DNA of 64,000 bases from Apostichopus japonicus (taxonomy: Eukaryota > Echinodermata > Holothuroidea > Aspidochirotida > Stichopodidae). The notes under the pieces were generated by a model. The model did no database searches, was not told where the DNA came from, and saw only the letters and a program-made list of their open reading frames with translations. Each line of letters starts with the position of its first letter. Positions within the stretch are counted from its first letter, which is position 1. Shown here piece after piece: positions 12,923-24,900 of the stretch. Position numbers and translations under genes: made by a program. The stretch lies in assembly GCF_037975245.1 (NCBI RefSeq), contig NC_092565.1, positions 19,137,999 to 19,201,998 of the forward strand, written 5' to 3'.

Positions 12923-15900
12923 CTACGACAAAAATAGGGAGAAGAAAATTTATAGCAAGATTTAAAAAAAAAAATTCAGGTTTAAAAATCAGGCTAAAAA
13001 GGAATACACAACACTGAATATATCAAAACTAGACCAGTTACATATTTTAGTGGCAAAAAGCAAAAAACTTAAAATAAAGGGATCCCCATGCTGAAGTGTG
13101 CTAAATTAGTTCCAAAATAGTATTGGTAGACAAGGGCCCACCCCTCCCTAAAACTACCCCTCCCTAAATCTACCCATACAAAATGCATGAGGAATGCCTT
13201 TTTGGACTCTCAGAGGTCAAGGAATGCAAAGTAACACTACATATACATCTTCTTTTTCTTTATGGTCAGTTTGTATTTGAAATTCACAGGTTATTTTGGC
13301 CACACAGTTCTTGTATTGATCCCAGGATTTTACAAACAAAGACAGCAAGGAAAAATCCAGGAATGTTATTTTCAAATTACGCCCTCAAGCTACATAAGAA
13401 ACAAAGTTGAGATCGTAACTCACCTAGACACGTTGCAAAAATTTTGGCCGCAACTTTTCTATCGGTGGATAACGGCACTAGCTCCTGAAATGATGTTCCC
13501 TCATCTCCAGGTGTAAGCTCTGCTATTTTTCTGTAAATATGAACACCAAGGTTATGTTTAAAGCAGGTGATGAAAGGATTTGACTTCCCCATTGAGATAT
13601 TACATAAAGGAGAAGAACCTAATCTGAAGTTCATTAACAGAGCTTTTGCAAAATAAGGGCAAAGTTACAGGATGTTCAGGCAAGATTATTACAGAATATG
13701 TTACTAAATTCTTATATTCATGTAAGACCAACGTAAATTTAAATGACGGGATATTATCAAAACTTTACGTGATGAGAGAGACCTCGCATAAAAAAATAAA
13801 AACACCCATTTAATGTGTTGGTTACATTAATACATGATATTAGTGGAGTAGAGGAATTTTAAATCAAACCCTGAATGCTGGGTTAAATTGGTTTTAACAT
13901 TCCTTTCCATATTGACAAATTGTGTGCCTCTCTAGTATGCTGCCTTATAAAGTTTTCATAACCATAAACTGTATTATTGTATGTTGCATCTGTCTCTATT
14001 CACTCAAAAGTTAAAAGTAAATATATCAGCTGAAACAACATGAGCTTATGCTCCAATGCATAGTAGTTTCTTGATTCCAGTTTCAGGTCTAAATAAGGTA
14101 TATGGGAGGGGCCATTAATTGTTACAATTGCTGTGTTCAAGATGGTGCCACTTCCACTGGAGGGAAGAGTGTGTGTGTGGGGGGGGGGGGGGAAGGTAAC
14201 TGAATACCAGTGACAGTTTCTAACAGTCTGCAAACTCACTGATATAGCTGTTCATGGGGAATTCCCTTGTCTTCATCTTCTGAGGTACTCATTTCCATCG
14301 CTCTCACATCAAAATCTTCACCTATCTGCACCGATTCTTCGATCAGGCCTAATTCCGGTCCTTCTGGAATCAAAAGCTCATCCAGCTGAGGCAGAGTCTC
14401 AATGAGACTGCCATCACGACCAATCAAGCCTTCCTCTTCGATACTCTCTTCGGCTCTTCTTAATCTTTGGACGAACAAACAAGAGATTTTGGAGGTTTAG
14501 GGACGGCTGAATTATCACCCATAATCCTCCTCCCCACCACAATTTTAGCTTGTTGATAATATGGAATGCTTTCAAAAACTGCATCCTAACCCTAAATAAT
14601 TATTCCCAGATATTGAGGAGAGAACACTTGCAGCGGCGTATCCAGGATTTTCTAATCCGGGGGGCGCAAATTACTATCTAAGCGGAGCGCCACCATCGGT
14701 TGGCGCGGAGCGTACAAGAAAATTTCTGGGTTTGATACCCACCAGATCACCGGAAATGGCACTTCTCGGGTTTGAAAATGACCAACCAGATGTACATTTT
14801 TGCCTGAGAACCAAGTAGTTCCCAATTGTTTTTTTTTCCATCCATAACCTTTTGGAAGATTGTCACCAGTCACACATCATGTTCGACCTCATTGCATGTC
14901 CTGTGGATCATTCATTGCTTCTGTAGGTGATTCTACGTCACGGCCCACAATATCCGAAAGCCCCACTTTTCAAAGTTTTAAGCCCATTATTTGTTGAGAA
15001 TTTGAAAATTCACATTTCTCGTGAATAAAATCACTTCAAAATAGACCCATAATGTTGCACAAAATGTCATCTATGGACAACCAATATAGAAAAACCTCCT
15101 TGAACCCCTAACAGACAGGTCAAAACTGCACTAGTAGAAGGAAGTATGATGAAGAATGTTGGTGAGGAAATTTTCGAAAATTCAGACACAGTTAATTTAT
15201 TGGTGTAGAAATATTGCAACCTCTTATAACGGCTATTATAAATCTTGGTTGAAGGAAATGAAAAATAGCAGATATTTCCGATATCAGATATTTCGAAACC
15301 GAACACTACACACATAGGCGTAGGAGGCGGGCGGGGGCTGCAGCCCCCTCCCCCAACCAATTTTTCCCACTGAAAATTCGGGCAATATGCTGAGAATTTT
15401 CCGGGCACCTACTGAAATAAAAATAAATAGCAATAATGTAGGTTAAGGAAATGAATAGTATAAAAATTATCTCCTCGGTAATTAAAATAAAGTTCTAAGC
15501 TTGGCCGACTAATTCGTCATTACTACTGTAAAAGAGAGTTTTGACATAATTGGACCTGTATGCTTTTTTCTCCATCTACATAAGACATTTGGTTGTTTAC
15601 ATTAGCATCCCGCGGTACACTGCGCAACTTTCACGGACCGTACGGTACACGTTGCCATGCGATGTAATGACCGATGCTTGCTTATATGATATTGACATTA
15701 ACATGTTGGATGCGCGCTTCGCGCGCGAAAAATTTTAGTTGTATTTTTCGGGCAAGTCGTTACAGCCCCCAAATCCAATTGGGCTCCTACGCCTTTGACT
15801 ACGCACATAGACAGTTTTGAGGCTGTTCATCCTGGAACATGCATTTTCATGCTCACTGATATGATGTGATATCTGCTCTTTGCTTTAGAAATTCGAACAG

Positions 15901-18900
15901 GCGTGTAGCGAGTAATTTGCCAAGGGAGGAGCGAAGCCTGTAGGTAAACTATCTAAGCGTAGCGCCACCATGAGTTGGCGCGAAGCGTACAAGAAAATTT
16001 TGGCCGAAAATGCCTCCCAGATCGCTGGAAATGACACTTCCCATGCCTTGTAAGTTGCATCTAATCATTGTCTATTTTAAATTACTATAGCGATATCTTA
16101 AAGAAAATTTGCTCAGAGGGGGGGGGGGGGCGTCATGCGTCATGTTCCCCGACGACTCGGTTGAGTTCAAGACCAGCCACAGTTGGTTCCATAGCACAAT
16201 TGCACAATTGTTTAAGGCGTCCATACACACACACGCGTTATGATAGACCATATATAGTATATATATAGATACATTAATGAGAGAGAAAAATTGAAACGTC
16301 AAAAATGGAGTTGTCGGTGTAAGGGGTAGGGTGAGGCGCACGTCCCCTACGTAATCCTCGATCTGTCACTGGCTACCCTGTGTATATAATAGCTATCAGC
16401 GCTGTTATTATAACTGTTCCTCTTTCTCTTCCCGAGGTCTTGGCGTTTATCTTTTACTCCCTCTTTTTCTCCTTTTTCTCTCTTTCTTCTTTTTCTTTTC
16501 CCTTCCTTCCTCTCCTCCTTTTCTTTTTCCCCCCCTTTTTCCCTTTTTTCTTCTCTTTTTTTCTCTCCTCTTTTCCTTACCCGGGGGGCGCGCGCCCCCA
16601 ACGCCCCCCCCCCTGGATACGCGCCTGACTTGCATAGTCTGTGAGAAAATGGTCTGAGAGTAAGGCAGACAATTTACTATCAGTAAGTTACCAAAGCATC
16701 CTATTATCTATTTATGCATAGCCCCATCTATTACCATAACTTTCTTACCTATCTGCTCTGCACACTGAGAACGTCCTTGAAAGATTAAGTTCCAAATGAC
16801 TAATTCCACTGTCATTTGGGTGAATAAGATCACATTTAAATAATTCTGGCAGGCATGTGACACTATTTGTACCACAAGATCTAGTACTAACAGTAGACTT
16901 ATGTATGTATATTAGATCCTCCTGCAAGCAGGAACTCGCGAAGAAGCCTCATTGGCTTATCAAAGCCTCAAGCTGACCGAAGCCAGTCTCTTACATTCAT
17001 ATTTAACGTCCATGATTATGAATTGTTAATTGTCAACAACTCTGTAACTGGACGACATACATTAAACTGGGAGTGACTCGAACCAGGAACCTTATGATTG
17101 AAAGGCACCGGCGTTAACCACTGAGCTAATACTCCACTGTAACAGTAGACTTATTGTAATTTTTTTATCTGGTGGTGCACTAGTCATCCCAATCCTAATG
17201 TCACTGCCAAAAGTGTATTTGCTTCTCCAAAATACAGTGGTTATAATTTCCCAATCAGTTTAAGTTGTTCATTTACTATCAAAATTTAACCAGATAGATT
17301 ACCTTGGCATGCCCGGTTCAGCAATGAAGCTACCCTGTCTGGACCCCTCTCTTGATTGAGAAAGTCTGGCTACATCTTTAAGAAAACAGAATAATAAAAC
17401 AGTTCCTTTCAAAAAGGACATGCATGTTCTGATTTTGAATTTTCCGACGACGATCCTTTATGAAAGTACCAAAATTTGAGAGACTACACCTGATCACTGC
17501 ATTTGCGATTGTAGGCCACCTACCAGTACTGAGAAAGTAATGAAGGAGGTTCTGTGCATTTATTATAACCGAAGGCATAAAGGGAATTAAAATAGAAAGA
17601 TGTGTTGAATTTGGTTGAAACTGTTTTTATATTTCCAATTGATACTAGCTTATTTCTTAGCTTGACTGCACTTAAATTTTTAATGATGTAAAATAGAAAT
17701 TCAAAACTACTAAATAACCTATGACTATTTACTAAGCATTTGAACACAAAAGCTTCAGGATAAAAAGGAACAATACATCATATAGTAATTTAATATTCAT
17801 TTCTTGCAGCATTTCTTCTTGGAAATATATCTTGCTTGCCTTATTGCTTGGTAAAGATATTAGAAAAAAACTCCATTATGAGTTAAATGAACAGAATACA
17901 AAAGGCACATGCATCAATGCTTTTCCTCTGTGGACTAGTAATGATATCAGGGATGGGAGGGGGGGGGGTAGGGGTAATGTCACATATTATTTAACTAGTA
18001 TACCTCTTCTGTACACATACACTGTTCCACTCTATTACTATCGGACTACCTGTTATATTGAGAGATGCATCAATGCTCTTTCTATGTGTAATGATAAAGG
18101 GGATGGGGGGGGTAGGGGTAATGTCATATATTATTTAACCAGTATACCTCTTCTGTACACATACATTGTTCCACTCTATTACTATCGGACTACCTGTTAT
18201 GTTGAGAGATGCCGGTGTGTCATCCATCTTGGAAGACATTCGGCTGTCTTCTATCTTTGAACTGTGTCCTCTCAACTGTTCCGTACTCACATCTCCCCTT
18301 CCCAGCTCTGGTACCTATCAATGATAATACATCCAGAAAAAAAGTCACAAAAGTAGGAATGCACGAAACCATCCAAATAATCGCCACGTGCAGCAGAACG
18401 TTTGAATGAATTGAACTGACAAGAACAATGCTATTAAGTAGATGATTAATAAACGGGAAGAGTTTAGCGTTTCTTCTATTGAGGTAGTTGCTACAAATAA
18501 AGATGTTTGCATTAAGTATTACAAAACAGGTCAGAAAGTTAAAAAATTATGAAAAAATGGAAAACAAAAAGCAGACAAGTAGAAAAGAGCCTGTGTGCAA
18601 TAATCCTGTTTACTTGCATCCATAAATGTGTCCACGAAGGAACTAAAGAGTACGTCGTTTTTAATCGTCAGCCTAATCGCTTGACGATAAGCACCTTACC
18701 CCCGGATATAAATACACAAATTAAAGCAATACATGAGAAAATATGACATGAAAATTATTGTAGACCTAGAACTTTCAAATATTTGCTTTTGAAAAAGTAA
18801 CTGACTTTATTGCAGAAAAATTTGGATTATAACACTTTTTTCAAAAACTAGCAAACCGTTTTGCACTCGTGGATATGAATGGCAGAAAAAAAAAATTACC

Positions 18901-21900
18901 AACACAATCTGGTGTTTTTAAGTTAATAACTAGACAAGAAAAGGGATTGATTACTACTGTTCATTGTTACAAATTCTACGATGGAAGTGGTTTTAACAGA
19001 TAAAGAACTTAATCGTTTTCTTTTTCAATAAAATGCCTTTTGATATATATACAGCATACCTCTGGAAGGTCATATTCTGGTGAGGAGGACAGGCCTGGCT
19101 CTGGTTCTCGAAGGTAGTCCAAACTCCAAATCCTGTCCTCTGGTTCATTGTCTAGGGGAGGGCGGAATTTTGACCCTTCACGCCATAACTCCACCAAGGT
19201 TGGTGACATCTTTGCAGCTGAAATATGTAACCATGTAACAGGATAATGAAATCCCTGGAATTTCATATTGTATATTTGCAACCGCTATCAGAAATTTGTG
19301 GGCACAAATATATAATAATAATAAATAAGTTCTTAATATAGCGCCAAATACTAAAAGGCCTCTAGGCGCATTAAAAAACCTAAAACAAATATAAAAAATA
19401 AGAAAATAAAAAAGTAAAAATATAAGAAAAAATAATAAGAAAAAAAAAAGTAAAAAAAATAATAATAATAAAAACAAGAAGACATCTCAAAGTTCATCCT
19501 GTCGTACTTCAACTCACTACTAACATATTTGATCATTCAAGTCTATTTTTATCCACATTTTCTTTTCAAATACACCCACTTTGTCCCCACTAGCAGTTAA
19601 CTTTGATCATGAGTGACCACTGTTTGACCTCCTGGCACAACTGGGGACTACACTGCTGACCTCTAAAGCCCTCCACACATCACAATCCGACTCAACTTGA
19701 CTGTGATGACCTTGTTTTCTATCGTCATAGAGCACACCTGCTGTTTGCTACTAATGAATGGAGCCCTTTTAGGCCTCATGAAAATTTATTACCCGGTGAT
19801 TGGTCACATTTGTTGAAACGGTTCAGTTTTAGTCATGAACCCTGCCCGGCTACCCATCATTTCCCACCTAACCACAGATGAGTTGAGTCTGGTTGTGATC
19901 AGTTGGGCAGTGTACGACAGGCTTTAATGCTACAGTCTGCTCTAACTTGGAATACTGCCCGGCTACCCATCATTTCCCACCTAACCACGGTTGAGTTGAT
20001 TTGAGTCTGTCTGTGATCAGTTGGGCAGTGTGCATCAGGCTTTAATGCTACTGTCTGCTCTAACTTGGAATACTGCCCGGCTACCCATCATTTCCCACCT
20101 AACCACGGTTGAGTTGATTTGAGTCTGTCCGTGATCAGTTGGGCAGTGTGCATCAGGCTTTAATGCTACTGTCTGCTCTAACTTGGAATACTGCCCGGCT
20201 ACCCATCATTTCCCACCAAACCACGGTTGAGTTGATTTGAGTCTGTCCGTGATCAGTTGGGCATTGTGCGACAGGCTTTAATGCTACAGTCTGCGTTAGT
20301 TTCTCAGAAGAGTTGATACATTTTAGTTGAAGGACCAGAAATGGAGGACTTAATAACAAACCACACACAACACCAAAATGGGCTAAAATGACAGAGCCTC
20401 ACTCATTCAATGACATAGTCTCACTCATTCAGTCATTCCTTCATTAATTAATATAGTCATTCAAGTGCATACCTTTTCTTCCTGGTTCACTAAACAGTTC
20501 CTTGACACTAGGCAGAGGATCTGGATTTGCAAGTATCTAAAGAAAATATTGATTTAAAAAAATTCCTTAACAGTCACTTTCAGAATGTTTCCATAGACAT
20601 AGATAAAACTACATTTAATGCACTTTTTTGAAAGAGAAACATCTTCAAAAATGCTGGGAAAAAGTTGCTATAATTTTAAACATTGAAGTAACAAAGATTT
20701 TATCGATGTCTTAGTTTGTTATGTTTGGGGGAAATCCCTCCCCCCGTTCACTTTAAATTAGGGCCTATTACAAGCTACATGTTAAGAAACAAAACAATTC
20801 AACCCACCATAGTCAAAAAACATATTTAGAGGACAAATTTTAAGTCTTGCAAAAATCCTGAAAAGTTACATTTATGTTAGGCAAAATTTGCTGATAACTA
20901 GAAAATCACTTACCATCAAAGAAAAGACTGCAGCCAAAAGCACAACACCTGTCTGTAGTCAGAAACACTTAACGCTTTTGAGAAATAACAAGCAGAATTG
21001 AACAAACAGTGAAATAATAACGGAACACAATATCAACCAAAATTCCTTCTGTGGTGGAATAAATTTTGTTCAGTTAGTAAGGAAATGCTGCTCGGTCTCA
21101 CGTTTATCTTCCAGGTTGGCCAAACAAATCAAAATAAAAAAGTAAAAAAATCGCAAAAAGTGAAGAGAATTTTGCAATGAACCTTTCATCAACAATCGTC
21201 GAAACAATTTCGCAAAATCAGCTTCATGAAATATGCCAGTGAAGAAGGAACAAAAAAATAATACAAAACAAAACAAAAAACACACACAATGTGAAACACT
21301 TCTCAAATTCTATCAATTGTGAACTAAAAATGGAACATAAGAGACAAACACAGCAATAAATGGAAGCAATAAGATATAGAGACAACACTACCAGGGGTAA
21401 CCTCAGCTAGCTTTAAATGTTCAAGACTATTCTGTAGTTTTTATTGAGTTCTCTTTCAAGCCCTTTTCATTCTTTGCTCAAAATTTAACACCATTTGCTC
21501 TCACACTATAAAATGGATAAAATAAATCATTCCACACGGGAGTTGAAAATCCTCGGGGTGAAACTAAAATCAAACTAAAGTTTGTATTCTGCTGAACGTC
21601 ATCATCACACCTTATTAGAAGTAACTTTAACACCTCACTCAGTCAGAACAAAATACGGCGGGGTGGGGTAAAAACATGGGATGAGGATGACATAAATGTC
21701 CACAGGGCACAAACTGGATCTCCAAGCCTCTGCCAAGGGGGTACAAAGGTGGCTTGATAGTATCTCATGCATCTTCTGTTTTGTATTAAGCTTAGTGCGC
21801 ATTAGTGATACAAAACAGTCAAATTGTGCTTTAAATCGGACTCTTAGAGATGTAACACTCACCCCACATCTCCCCCATTTTATATCAAACATTTTTTTTA

Positions 21901-24900
21901 CCAAAATGCATAAGAGAATTAAGGAGCTCAGTTGTACAAGCATTGATTTGAATTTAACACAAGTGTTATTAGAGTAACTTACATCTCTTTCGAGGGTTTT
22001 TTCAAAATCCTCCATACTGGACCGGATCTCAGTTTTACTCAGCTGGGTTTTCAGGTCCACAAAGAGCAATTGTCTCCTCCTCTTCCTCCCCCTCTTGGGA
22101 GCGGAGGGTGGGGTTTCTTCCTGCTCTCGGATAGCTGCCAGACGCAGGATGGGGACGTCCACCTGGTATAAATGAAAGGGAGGACCACAACTAGGGCATA
22201 GTTGGCAGAGAATGACAGACGTTGAACGATAAATTTATTCACCAAGGTCTGCATCCATAAAAAATAAAAAAAACAGAAATCAGCGAGGATAACTTACCAT
22301 GACTACGCTGGCTGCACTGCCTGACTGAATGCAGAATGACTCGACCAACTTTAATGTGAGTAATTGTGGATAGTCGGGAAGTGAATGTGTGTACATGTGT
22401 GTTTGTGATATGACTAAGTTAGACATGAATATTGAGCCTGTTGCGTCAGCTAGCTTTAGTCGTGGAAAGCTTTGCAGATGTCAATGACCGCCATGCAGGG
22501 TACTTTTGACCGCCGTGCAGGGTACTTTTGACCGCTGTGCAGGGTACCTGTAAATTTCCTGACAACAACTGCAAAATTAAAACAAGCGTGACCAATTACG
22601 AGGGAATAATTTTGCAAGTGACCTAAAAATGCACTGTTAACAGAAAACAGTTGTTCAGAGTGGGAGAGTCATTTGTAGGACTATGTGGGTATTGACGATT
22701 ACTGAAACCTATCTAACGTATTCAGTCAAGCTGAATCTTTATCATTCTTTTTCAGTCAAGCAGCGTGAGGTTAGCTTGATGAAACAACCTGTAACAAAGT
22801 ACACCTTCACGGCTAGTTTGCCATTATTATAAAACAAAAACAAAAAACATGTTCTATGTCAAAGAAGTTTTCCCAACTGATAAACATTTCAAATCAATTT
22901 GAGTCATAAGAACAATATAAGCAGTTCTGGTTTCTAAAGCTGTTTGCAAATTTTTTTCGTTGCATGCTGATGTACAATTTAAACCAGGAAATAATTTCGG
23001 ATCAAAAGTTTTGTGTACGTAGCAGATCTCAAGTTGGCCATTTGCATAGCATTTCGTTACAATACCAAATAAATAATATCCTGTTAAACTGCTCGTCAAC
23101 ACAGATCTTCATTTAGTTTAGAGCTAGTGATTTTTCTCATTTTTTATCGTGTAAAAATATCTATACTCTGTATTTTTCTGAAGAAAAATATCATGATACA
23201 AGCAAAATCCAAAAATTGTAACCATCTGTTTTATGTAACCATCTGTTTTATTGATACTTACTGCCTGACCAGAGGGAGACTGGGGTGTTTTGAATTCAGG
23301 TGGTCCTCCCTCATCGCTACTCCTCTTATCCAACCCATCTCTATCTGCATCAGGAGACAAGCTTCCTTCACGGGTTAACGATTCTTTGGTCGATTTTGCA
23401 ATCCTCTTTGAACTCCTTTTCTCAATTGGGCTCAGGACAAGTTTTCCTGTTCCTTCTTCAATCGTCCACATTTCACCGTGTCTACTGTGAATTTGAAAAG
23501 AAGAAAAAAGAAGGGAATATAAAATACAGTAAATGAATACTACATACCTTTTTTTTTACAATGTTTTAATTTGAATACAAGAGACTATTAGGGCAAAATT
23601 CCTGCCATCACTCAGTAGATGATGAACACTAATTATATGTTGTTTGATTATAGCAAACAATGAATTTTACTAGACCCTGAGAAAATCTGTTCCTTTTCAA
23701 AACGAAGACTAACAATAAGCCCATATCTCTGGTTGTCCACAGACATCCTGGTCTAATTTTCTGGTTTTCCAAACAGCATCATTTTTTATCCTAAAAAAAA
23801 AGACCAATATGTATAGATGTGTAGCTTTGGTGAATAGAACACAAGCTTTTGGGTCAGTAACACCTCACTCTGGAGGATTATATTGTAGGCCTACAACTAT
23901 ATTTTCCCTTTATTTCAGTATCTTCAAAGTGATGGGAGGGTGAATACTAGTTTAGAGGGTGTGAAGACTGGCACAAAAGTGTTAGACACCACCATCGATC
24001 CCAGAAAATACAAACACAGCTTGCTACCGTCGGTAATTAGACCCTAGTGTACAGTCACTACATACAGCTGCGGTCAATACCTACAGCACAGTATACAAAC
24101 GATACAGCGATGGACATCTCAGGTCCAGCTAAAGATAACAATTAAGGTCTCACATTTCATTACTGTCTGCATTTTGTAGCGACACAAACAAAACACCACT
24201 TGCAAGCAACAGAAAGTTAACTTTTTCAGATGGCCGCACGCGGTTTGGGGCGAGTCTTCAATGCCTTTAACATTTCACCTATTTGGGAGTATTTAGTTAC
24301 AGTGCAATCTGAATTTGATGTATACAACTACTCCTCCATAGGACAACCACCAAAGCTGAGTTTGGTTGTACAAACAGAAATTTGTTCATCTCAGACGATC
24401 GAACTAGTACTGTTAATTATTTGCCCTGTACAAGAATCATGACAGAAGGTTATATTGCAATCACTGGTAAGGCTTAAAAAAAACAAAGAAAAAAGAACCA
24501 CATTGATCTACTTAATACAGCTAAATGTGCGACTTCTATCCCAACATCTTGAATGTTATTCCTGATAGGGTTCACAATAGGTTCTATTTTGGGATCATTA
24601 CTTCCTACTTTTTCGTTTCTAGTACTTCTTAATTTACTTATTTTGTGTTCTTGTTTCCTCTCAATGGTCACTATCTTTCTTGGAGGCCATTTTGTTTTAG
24701 TGAAGCCCGTCATATGCTGGTCACAAATAACTCTGTCTCAGTTAATCTTGATACTTCTTAATGATTTGTAAATATCTATATAAGAAGATGACTTTGAATC
24801 GAACAGCTATGAATGAACAATCAAGGACAGAGACTTACCTTTGTGGCGAGGTCAGAATGTTGTCGCCGTCTCCAATCCCAGAAAGGATAAATTCCTCGTC

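Larger units (their letters stand above)
14626..16635. mobile_element. Nested cluster of hAT-like elements in REC8 intron 14
   Basis: The left boundary has CGGCGTATCCAGG and the right boundary CCTGGATACGCGCCTG, an inverted match, flanked by ACTTGCAG (14626-14633) and ACTTGCAT (16628-16635). Inside are one complete smaller element (15313-15797), a copy of the ATCTAAGCGTAGCGCCACCA repeat (15898-16080) with a diverged relative at 14675-14800, a poly-G run and a CT-rich tract. The outer boundaries are inferred. Confidence 0.45.

Noticed and set aside
16347-16635. Lys/Glu/Arg-rich or Phe/Ser-rich frames
   Set aside because: Low-complexity CT tract; any frame stays open because of composition.
17064-17132. 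tRNA gene
   Set aside because: A and B boxes are present, but the anticodon stem does not pair and the unit has a SINE tail and 15-bp target duplication, so it is a retroposon.
17303-17369. Alternative reading of REC8 exon 14 (PDFLNQERGPDRVASLLNRA)
   Set aside because: It looks natural, but its phase leads to a stop right after entering exon 15; the SREGSR frame continues into the conserved acidic exon.
17832-18260. 142-codon plus-strand frame with internal Tyr-rich repeats
   Set aside because: It is produced by a tandem duplication in REC8 intron 13 and overlaps the region just before a REC8 exon on the other strand.
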